6,274 nt of DNA, from assembly GCA_007117055.1 (NCBI GenBank), contig SKHH01000054.1, forward strand, positions 1-6,274, in the 5' to 3' direction. Positions within the stretch are counted from its first letter, which is position 1. The number at the start of each line of letters is the position of its first letter. Shown piece after piece: positions 1 through 5,418 of this stretch. The notes beneath the pieces are model-generated. The model made no database searches. It was given only the letters and a program-made list of their open reading frames with translations, and was not told the DNA's origin. Made by a program: the position numbers and the translations under genes. Source of the DNA: Lishizhenia sp. GTDB taxonomy: Bacteria; Bacteroidota; Bacteroidia; Flavobacteriales_D; Crocinitomicaceae.

Positions 1-1607
1 CCAAGCTTTCTGTGGTAATAGTCAACAGAATGTTTTCCATCGTTGTTAACAAAAAACTCAAGATTCTTTCTCACCTCATTTTCTGCTTCTTCAAACTCTG
101 GGGTATCCGTTGGAATAGCACCCGTGCGTATGTCTGCGGCTAAGTAATCACCAATCGTGTAAGGAAGTACAAAATAACCATCTGCTAATCCTTGCATCAA
201 CGCAGAAGCACCTAGACGGTTAGCTCCGTGATCAGAGAAGTTAGCTTCTCCAATCGCATACAATCCAGGAACCGTTGTCATTAAATTATAATCTACCCAA
301 ATTCCACCCATCGTATAGTGAACCGCTGGATAAATCATCATTGGTGTTTCGTATGGATTATCATCAACGATTTTTTCATACATTTGGAATAAGTTACCAT
401 ACTTATTGGCAACCACTTCTTTTCCAAGCATTTGAACTAACGCTTCATCGTTTTCATTCAGTCCTTTAATATAAGCTTGCTCTTTTCCATACCGCGTTAT
501 CGCTGAAGCAAAATCCAAGTAAACAGCTTCGCCCGTTGCGTTCACACCGTATCCAGCATCACAACGCTCCTTAGCGGCACGTGAAGCAACATCACGCGGT
601 ACTAAGTTACCAAATGCAGGATAACGACGCTCTAAATAATAATCTCTATCTTCTTCTTTTAATTGTGTCGGTTTTAATTTTCCTTCACGAATCGCAATAG
701 CATCTTCTTTTTTCTTCGGCACCCAAATACGCCCATCATTTCTTAACGATTCTGACATCAATGTTAATTTAGCTTGCAACTCTCCAGAAACTGGTATACA
801 AGTTGGGTGGATTTGTGTAAAACATGGGTTTGCAAAGTAAGCACCTCTTTTATGCGCTTTCCAAGCAGCACTCACATTACTTCCCATTGCATTTGTAGAA
901 AGGAAGAAAACGTTACCGTAACCACCTGTACCCAAAACAACTGCGTGAGCACTATGACGTTCAATTTCACCCGTAACTAAGTTTCGAGCTATAATTCCAC
1001 GTGCTTTTCCATCTATTTTTACGATGTCCATCATTTCATGACGGTTGTACATCTTTATTTTACCACGACCAATTTGACGATTCATAGCAGAATAAGCACC
1101 CAGCAATAACTGCTGTCCTGTTTGCCCTTTTGCGTAAAACGTTCTTGATACCAAAACTCCACCAAAAGAACGGTTGTCTAGTAAACCACCGTAATCACGA
1201 GCGAAAGGAACACCTTGGGCAACACATTGGTCAATGATATTCGCAGATACTTCTGCCAAACGATATACGTTTGCCTCTCTAGAACGATAGTCTCCTCCTT
1301 TTACCGTGTCGTAAAAAAGGCGAAATGTTGAATCTCCGTCTCCTTGATAATTTTTTGCTGCGTTGATTCCACCTTGAGCTGCAATTGAGTGCGCACGTCT
1401 CGGAGAATCTTGAAAACAAAATGCTTTAACGTTGTATCCTAATTCTGCTAGCGTTGCTGCTGCCGAACCACCTGCAAGACCAGTACCAACAACGATTACA
1501 TCAATCAATCGTTTGTTAGCAGGGTTAACTAGGTTGATATTATTTTTATGTCTTGTCCACTTTTCTGCTAATGGACCCGCTGGTATTTTTGAATCTAAAG
1601 TTGCCAT
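1..1607 (-). CDS. sdhA: Succinate dehydrogenase/fumarate reductase flavoprotein subunit (C-terminus cut by left edge)
   Basis: Catalytic FAD subunit of respiratory complex II, oxidising succinate to fumarate on the cytoplasmic face of the inner membrane and passing electrons to the iron-sulfur subunit. The reading frame is open from the ATG at 1607 to the window edge, giving 535 residues; relatives are usually about 640-670 residues, so roughly the last fifth is missing. Visible motifs are a dinucleotide-binding loop GTGLAGGSAA (residues 41-50), the covalent-FAD histidine H73 in RRAHSIAAQGGIN, the substrate-binding HPT (H267), the proton-transfer arginine R338 in VPRDVASRA, HYTMGGI (H430), and HGANRLG (H460, R464). 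All the key catalytic positions known for the family appear present. It starts 9 bases after the sdhC stop, so the two are probably cotranscribed and perhaps translationally coupled. Sequence alone does not separate dehydrogenase from fumarate reductase; an aerobic-type dehydrogenase is inferred from the lineage. Confidence 0.97.
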   Translation of the reverse strand, partial: MATLDSKIPAGPLAEKWTRHKNNINLVNPANKRLIDVIVVGTGLAGGSAAATLAELGYNVKAFCFQDSPRRAHSIAAQGGINAAKNYQGDGDSTFRLFYDTVKGGDYRSREANVYRLAEVSANIIDQCVAQGVPFARDYGGLLDNRSFGGVLVSRTFYAKGQTGQQLLLGAYSAMNRQIGRGKIKMYNRHEMMDIVKIDGKARGIIARNLVTGEIERHSAHAVVLGTGGYGNVFFLSTNAMGSNVSAAWKAHKRGAYFANPCFTQIHPTCIPVSGELQAKLTLMSESLRNDGRIWVPKKKEDAIAIREGKLKPTQLKEEDRDYYLERRYPAFGNLVPRDVASRAAKERCDAGYGVNATGEAVYLDFASAITRYGKEQAYIKGLNENDEALVQMLGKEVVANKYGNLFQMYEKIVDDNPYETPMMIYPAVHYTMGGIWVDYNLMTTVPGLYAIGEANFSDHGANRLGASALMQGLADGYFVLPYTIGDYLAADIRTGAIPTDTPEFEEAENEVRKNLEFFVNNDGKHSVDYYHRKL

Positions 1608-1616
1608 AATCTTTTA

Positions 1617-2282
1617 TTATTGAATGATGTATAAATAAATCGCTATAAAAATGAACCCTAAAGGAACAATTATGGAATAAGCTACACCAAATTTTTTCAA
1701 CCCTTGAACTAATTTTCCATTTTGACCAATGGATTGAAAAGCAGAGCTAAATCCATGTAACAAGTGTAATGCCAATAATACGAAAGCGATCACATAAATT
1801 GCTACACGAATAGGGTCTTCAAATTTGTGAAGTACATGATCATAATATTTTGTAGTATCATCCCAAATACCATGTACAAATTTATCAGATATTTCAGGAA
1901 TCCAAAAGTCGTAGAAGTGCAAGGCTAAAAAAGCGAGAATTACTGCACCTGAAATAATCATGTTTCTCGACATCCACGAAGCGTTTGCAGCTCCATTGTA
2001 TTTCACATATTTTACTGGGCGAGCTTCTCTGTTTTTGAGTTCTAATATAAATCCCATTACAAAATGAAAAACAACAGCAAAAATGAGAATGGGCTGAGCC
2101 ACAAACTGAACTGCTGGATTTGTACCCATAAAATGAGAAAGCTCATTGAACGTATCTGGGCTAAAAACTGCAGTAATGTTAATAGCTAAGTGCTGCAATA
2201 AAAAAATCATTAAGAATATTGCAGACGCCGCCATGGCGAACTTTCTACCTATCGACGATTTTGTTAATCCTGTGTTACTCAT
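1617..2282 (-). CDS. sdhC: Succinate dehydrogenase cytochrome b subunit, five-helix b558 type
   Basis: Membrane anchor of complex II, 221 residues, complete (ATG at 2282, TAA at 1617). It should bind heme b and reduce menaquinone. Five hydrophobic segments are visible at about residues 15-38, 60-82, 107-128, 158-177 and 198-220, matching the single-subunit anchor of Bacillus and Wolinella rather than the SdhC plus SdhD pair of E. coli. Histidines within the helices, H31 (LQHLAIN), H73 (FHFVMG), H122 (ALHFYDFW) and H173 or H176 (LHLLHGF), fit the four axial ligands of a di-heme arrangement; the choice between H173 and H176 is not settled here. The C-terminal part (HGFSSAFQSIG) is typical of the family. 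The gene precedes sdhA by 9 bases and follows a TAATTTTG promoter element, so it is the first gene of the operon. Confidence 0.95.
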   Translation of the reverse strand: MSNTGLTKSSIGRKFAMAASAIFLMIFLLQHLAINITAVFSPDTFNELSHFMGTNPAVQFVAQPILIFAVVFHFVMGFILELKNREARPVKYVKYNGAANASWMSRNMIISGAVILAFLALHFYDFWIPEISDKFVHGIWDDTTKYYDHVLHKFEDPIRVAIYVIAFVLLALHLLHGFSSAFQSIGQNGKLVQGLKKFGVAYSIIVPLGFIFIAIYLYIIQ

Positions 2283-2314
2283 AGTTTGTCTATAATTATC
2301 TAATTTATGAACAA

Positions 2315-2322
2315 CAAAATTA
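2315..2322 (-). promoter_or_regulatory. Candidate Bacteroidota-type -7 promoter element for sdhCA
   Basis: On the minus strand this reads TAATTTTG, an exact match to the TAnnTTTG consensus of the primary sigma factor in Bacteroidota. It lies 32 bases before the sdhC ATG, which would give a leader of about 25-28 bases. A matching TTTG/TTG -33 box is not clearly present at the usual distance, so the call rests on one element plus position. Confidence 0.5.
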
Positions 2323-2417
2323 AGTGTTAGTTTGACTTTTTGAAGTGTTTTTTACTATTTAGAATGATTTTAGATAACTGGATGGTTTTTCTAAGAAAAC
2401 AAGAATGGCTATAAACT

Positions 2418-2443
2418 AAAAAAGCCACGATTGATCGTGGCTT
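2418..2443 (-). terminator. Intrinsic terminator after the paralogue pair
   Basis: On the minus strand, AAGCCACGA / TCGTGGCTT form an uninterrupted stem (2443-2435 pairing with 2422-2430) around a four-base loop, followed by a run of six T (2423-2418). It begins 22 bases after the stop codon of the 2466-3137 gene and lies about 95 bases upstream of the sdhC promoter element, so it separates the two transcription units. The stem is also symmetric on the plus strand, but no plus-strand gene leads into it and the T run there is poor. Confidence 0.88.
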
Positions 2444-2465
2444 CTAAATAAATATATCGCTAGGG

Positions 2466-3137
2466 TTATCTTCCTCCTCGCATTTTACGCATATCTTCCA
2501 TTGTTCTGTGTGTGTAGCCTTTAGGAATATCCATTGAAAACTTTTGTTCTGGTTTTTTTACTTTCTTTTTAAACTCAAAAGCTATCATTTCCAAATCCAT
2601 TGTCCCCCAATTTACAGAAAAGTTTAAAGGAACACCAGGGATTTCTTCAAACAGATATTGCCCATAACGAAAAGAAGGAACTATTTCATCTGTATACCAT
2701 ACAACTGTTTCCACCTCATCTTCGGTAGTGATTATGGCTTTCTTACAAACAAACCCCATCACCTCTTTGGTTTCACCATCTACAAGATCAATCTTTCGCT
2801 TCGACAACGCCAATCGTTGTTCATCACTAAGATCATCTAATGTCATTTTGGTTGCAATTTTACCCATCATTCCATCAACTAGTGTTAAGGTTGAATCTTG
2901 TCCTTTGTGATTGATGACCGTTGTTGTCATGAAATCTCCTAAATACAACTCTGAGCGAATTTTATCATCTACGAAAAAAAGTTCTAGAACACTTTCCTTC
3001 ATTTGATCAACGTAGGCAGCAGATTGGGGGTCATCGGAAGTCACAATAACGTCGTAAGACACTTGACCTTTTGTAATTTGCCCTGTAACCGAAAGAACGG
3101 TCACTAAACTGATTAAACTTAATAAATACTTCATCAT
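2466..3137 (-). CDS. Secreted GLPGLI/DUF4412-like protein, paralogue A
   Basis: A 223-residue protein with an N-terminal signal peptide (hydrophobic residues 4-18, likely cleavage near G19-Q20) and no further membrane segment or lipobox, so probably periplasmic or exported. Function is not known. The pattern TKEVMGFVCKKAI (123-135), WYTDEI (147-152) and IPGVPLNFSV (166-175) resembles the core of the GLPGLI and DUF4412 families, in which a 'G(Y/F)xCKKA ... WYT(D/P)EI ... G(L/I)PG' signature recurs; the family name is assigned from memory. It is paralogous to the gene just upstream (3202-3873), aligning nearly without gaps over the whole length. Two adjacent ATG codons (3137 and 3134) could start translation; the outer one is given. 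It lies 64 bases after its paralogue and is followed by a strong terminator, so it is likely the second gene of a two-gene unit. The tail ends in a basic GGR. Confidence 0.88.
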   Translation of the reverse strand: MMKYLLSLISLVTVLSVTGQITKGQVSYDVIVTSDDPQSAAYVDQMKESVLELFFVDDKIRSELYLGDFMTTTVINHKGQDSTLTLVDGMMGKIATKMTLDDLSDEQRLALSKRKIDLVDGETKEVMGFVCKKAIITTEDEVETVVWYTDEIVPSFRYGQYLFEEIPGVPLNFSVNWGTMDLEMIAFEFKKKVKKPEQKFSMDIPKGYTHRTMEDMRKMRGGR

Positions 3138-3201
3138 TTGTTATTTTATTGAAACCCTAGAAAGGATTTTCTATTTGTGTCTCCTACTGGAACAACAAAA
3201 A

Positions 3202-3873
3202 CTATTCTCCTTGTCCTGGATTCATGAGTTGCTGTAGTTCTTCAAATGTTTTTTCCGTGTATCCTTCTGGGATAGCTAAAGCAAATACTTTCTTTGGTTT
3301 TTTAACTTTTTTATTTACTTCTTTAGCGGTCATAACCATTGTCATTTGAGGGTTGTCAACAGAAAACTTCAAAGGAACACCAGGAATTCCTTTTTTGAAA
3401 AAACGACCATCTGTTTTTGGCATAGTGATTTCATCTGTATACCAGAAAATCGTCTCGTTTCCTTCTTCATCAATTACAATTGCTTTTTTACAATTATATC
3501 CCATTACTTCCTTTGTTTCATCTACAAGCTCAATTTCAACATCCATGTCATCTTGATCTTCCATCATCTCTTCAACATCCATGAATGCGCCGTATTTCCC
3601 CATCATACCGCTCATCAACATCATACCTTTTCCAGATGATCGGTCAGAAACCGTCGTTGTTGTCATCAATGCCCCCATTGAAAAAACTTGCTTCGACAAA
3701 TCGTCTTTAAATGCCATTTCTAAAGAAGAACCCGCTAACATTCCTAGTTGAGCTTGAACTTGAGGGTCATCAGACTCCATAGTAATGTCATAGATAATAT
3801 GTGCTTCTTGCTTTTGAGCATTGGCGAAAACAATAGCTGATAAAAATGCTATAATTAATGTTCCTAATTTCAT
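3202..3873 (-). CDS. Secreted GLPGLI/DUF4412-like protein, methionine-rich paralogue B
   Basis: A 223-residue protein with a signal peptide (hydrophobic residues 3-17, likely cleavage after A19) and no other membrane segment; probably periplasmic or exported, function unknown. It shares with paralogue A the blocks SDDPQ (34-38), MTTT (70-73), GMMGK (89-93), TKEVMG(Y/F)xCKKAI (120-132), WYTDEI (144-149), IPGVPLxFSV (163-172), KKVKKP (188-193) and IPxGYT (201-206). A hand alignment gives about one third identity in the N-terminal half and about one half in the C-terminal half. It differs in being unusually methionine-rich: 21 Met in 223 residues, nine of them between residues 84 and 110, with an acidic stretch at 99-119. 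One cysteine (C128) is present in the mature protein and is conserved in A (C131). A TATCTTTG promoter element lies 27 bases upstream of the ATG, so this is the first gene of the pair. Confidence 0.88.
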   Translation of the reverse strand: MKLGTLIIAFLSAIVFANAQKQEAHIIYDITMESDDPQVQAQLGMLAGSSLEMAFKDDLSKQVFSMGALMTTTTVSDRSSGKGMMLMSGMMGKYGAFMDVEEMMEDQDDMDVEIELVDETKEVMGYNCKKAIVIDEEGNETIFWYTDEITMPKTDGRFFKKGIPGVPLKFSVDNPQMTMVMTAKEVNKKVKKPKKVFALAIPEGYTEKTFEELQQLMNPGQGE

Positions 3874-3900
3874 AATTTTTAATTTTTAAATATTTTGCCT

Positions 3901-3908
3901 CAAAGATA
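3901..3908 (-). promoter_or_regulatory. Candidate Bacteroidota-type -7 promoter element for the paralogue pair
   Basis: On the minus strand this reads TATCTTTG, an exact TAnnTTTG match, 27 bases before the ATG at 3873 and followed by an A/T-rich leader. That position is typical for this phylum. No clear TTG/TTTG box is seen 17-23 bases further upstream, so the upstream half of the promoter is uncertain. Confidence 0.55.
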
Positions 3909-3986
3909 CAACATTAGTGCCATAAAATTAATAAGCTTATGTGCCACGGTAAAAAATCACCATGAACGAGCGTTTTTTCATCTCAA

Positions 3987-5288
3987 TTAGTCAAAAACAG
4001 CGATAATTATTCCATCACTTGACTTTTTGTTCTCTACGTTTAACGTTCTTCCGTTAAACGCACAAACGATTGTTTCAGGTTCACTTGATTGCATAAACAC
4101 ATCTGCGCTACTTAAAAACGGGAAATTCCCAAACAATCCCTGCTCTGTTAGATCTGACTCACCATTTTCATTTCCGTCATAGAGGAACATAGCAATAGTG
4201 TTGTTTTCTGGATCACAAAAAGTCATTGTTGAAAGCTCCAAATCATTTACAAACAGTTCATCTCTGCCCGCTGAAACCCCTTGGTTTGCAGCAAAAATTG
4301 TTAACGCAGATTGCGAAGTAGAAGATGGGATGTCATTAAACAATAAGCTTACAAAGCTACCGGGACCAGGTAAAGTTCTCAAATAAACTGCTGGATTACT
4401 TCTTTTGAATCCTTCTCGATAATAATACACAGTGCGCGCTCCGCTGACATTCGTATTTACCTCAAACTCATAATTCACATCTTTTTTTATTTTAACTGGA
4501 CCCCAGTCTCCGTTTGCGTCTGCAACAATAGAAGCAATTGGCGTCGTAGAAACTCTAAAGCCTGTTTCACTATCTACTTCGTAAATATCTACTTGCGCTC
4601 CATCCTGAGGAATGTTTTCACCAAGCGTAACCACTCTTCCTCCAATTTCAATATTGGATTGGGCAACAATTTCTAACGTATTTGGCGTATTTCCATCATT
4701 AAAAAAGCTATACATAGCTTCAAACGCTTCGGGACAAGTAACAATCTCATAATGATCTTTTTGAGGAATATGAACATTCGTTGCGCCAGGAATGTCCGCA
4801 CTACTAACAATAAGATCTTGTTCTGACCAAATATTGATGGTAGGAACCTCTTGCTCAGCGCCTGCAGGCCCTTCTTGAGCTCCGCTTCCGATGTGTGCAT
4901 AAAAAGCTACTTTTTCTGCTCTTTCTGGATCGGATAAATAGTTGTACCCTAGTCCTCCTCCAGCAGAATGACCAGCAAGATTTACTTGAGATTTTCCAGT
5001 TGACGCCAGCACCTCATCAATAAAGGCATCCAATAAACCTACATTATCGCCTTCTTGATTCAGCGTATTCCAATCAAAAAGAAATAATTCATCCGAACAA
5101 TATCTGTTAGATGAAAACCGCATCACCTGATTAGCATAAGTATCTCCCGATGCTAAAAAGCCGTGCACCATTACCACTGGAAGAGCATCTTCATTGCAAG
5201 CTCCTCCATGGATAACATCTGGTAAATCTTCTTTTTTACAAGCAAATAATAGTGCAAAAGCAAATAGCCAAACTGTAATTTTTTTCAT
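3987..5288 (-). CDS. Secreted lipoprotein lipase/esterase, alpha/beta hydrolase with C-terminal beta domain
   Basis: A 433-residue probable ester hydrolase anchored in the envelope. The N-terminus is a lipoprotein signal peptide with lipobox LFAC (lipidated C17), followed by KKED; charged residues at this place can act as surface-export signals in Bacteroidota. Residues about 36-197 form an alpha/beta-hydrolase domain: oxyanion-hole region VVMVHGF (38-44), nucleophile elbow GHSAGG with S108, probable acid D158 in WSEQDLIV, and H179 in KDHYEIV, a complete triad in the right order. Residues about 204-433 are beta-rich and hydrolase-unrelated, including a carboxypeptidase-regulatory-like segment around VADANGDWGP (255-264), an R-x-V-YYYREGF motif (285-294) and a D-x-N-x-N-G-x-x-D loop at 371-379. 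This two-domain plan recalls the lipase of Archaeoglobus fulgidus and its bacterial and fungal relatives (from memory). The substrate, lipid or polyester, cannot be told. The gene stands alone, 113 bases from the next gene and 130 from the kinase upstream. Confidence 0.87.
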   Translation of the reverse strand: MKKITVWLFAFALLFACKKEDLPDVIHGGACNEDALPVVMVHGFLASGDTYANQVMRFSSNRYCSDELFLFDWNTLNQEGDNVGLLDAFIDEVLASTGKSQVNLAGHSAGGGLGYNYLSDPERAEKVAFYAHIGSGAQEGPAGAEQEVPTINIWSEQDLIVSSADIPGATNVHIPQKDHYEIVTCPEAFEAMYSFFNDGNTPNTLEIVAQSNIEIGGRVVTLGENIPQDGAQVDIYEVDSETGFRVSTTPIASIVADANGDWGPVKIKKDVNYEFEVNTNVSGARTVYYYREGFKRSNPAVYLRTLPGPGSFVSLLFNDIPSSTSQSALTIFAANQGVSAGRDELFVNDLELSTMTFCDPENNTIAMFLYDGNENGESDLTEQGLFGNFPFLSSADVFMQSSEPETIVCAFNGRTLNVENKKSSDGIIIAVFD

Positions 5289-5299
5289 AGTCGTTTCAT

Positions 5300-5316
5300 A
5301 TTTAGAACATCTAAAT
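5300..5316. promoter_or_regulatory. Operator-like 17-base inverted repeat upstream of the lipase gene
   Basis: ATTTAGA - ACA - TCTAAAT on the plus strand is a perfect 7-base inverted repeat with a 3-base spacer, ending 12 bases before the lipase ATG. It overlaps TAATTTAG (5318-5311, minus strand), a one-mismatch version of the TAnnTTTG promoter element and the best candidate found in this gap. A dyad over a promoter or start region suggests a repressor site, or a small hairpin in the leader. In AT-rich DNA such a short dyad can arise by chance. Confidence 0.35.
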
Positions 5317-5418
5317 TAAAAAACTTAATGAATTAAAAAAAACCGTTCATAAAATATTGGTGCTTAGTTCAGTTTTGTGAAATAGATTGTATTTAACTAA
5401 AAAGAAGTGCTTTAACTG

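Noticed and set aside
3147..3177. Possible hairpin TAGAAA-GGAT-TTTCTA between the two paralogues
   Set aside because: The stem is six A/T-rich pairs with one G-C pair and no T run after it on the minus strand, so it is too weak for a terminator. It does not break the proposed two-gene unit.
3346..3639. Plus-strand open frame of 97 codons inside the 3202-3873 gene, and shorter plus-strand frames elsewhere
   Set aside because: All lie antisense to genes with clear protein-family or paralogue support. Their translations have no recognisable domain, and no promoter element faces them. They are shadows of the minus-strand genes.
3917..3946. Two GTGCCA hexamers 24 bases apart, flanking the palindrome ATAAGCTTAT (3931-3940), upstream of the paralogue promoter
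   Set aside because: Hexamer repeats and a 10-base palindrome of this kind are expected by chance in AT-rich DNA. There is no second instance in the window to support a binding site.
3947..3966. Hairpin-like CATGGT / ACCGTG after the lipase stop codon (minus strand)
   Set aside because: The six-pair stem includes a G-T wobble, and the T run is in the loop instead of after the stem, so it does not fit an intrinsic terminator. No clear terminator was found for the lipase gene.
4673..4900. Minus-strand 75-codon frame overlapping the lipase gene
   Set aside because: It is an alternative frame within the hydrolase domain, whose own frame holds a complete catalytic triad. There is no independent support for the overlapping frame.
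5285..5299. Four-codon upstream frame (ATG at 5299, TGA overlapping the lipase ATG)
   Set aside because: An ATGA overlap can couple translation, but such a short frame is frequent by chance and nothing else supports a leader peptide.
5335..5400. T run of eight (minus strand, 5342-5335) after the kinase gene as a terminator
   Set aside because: Only a weak, long-looped pairing (AAAAC with GTTTT) or a three-pair stem precedes the run, so an intrinsic terminator is not supported.
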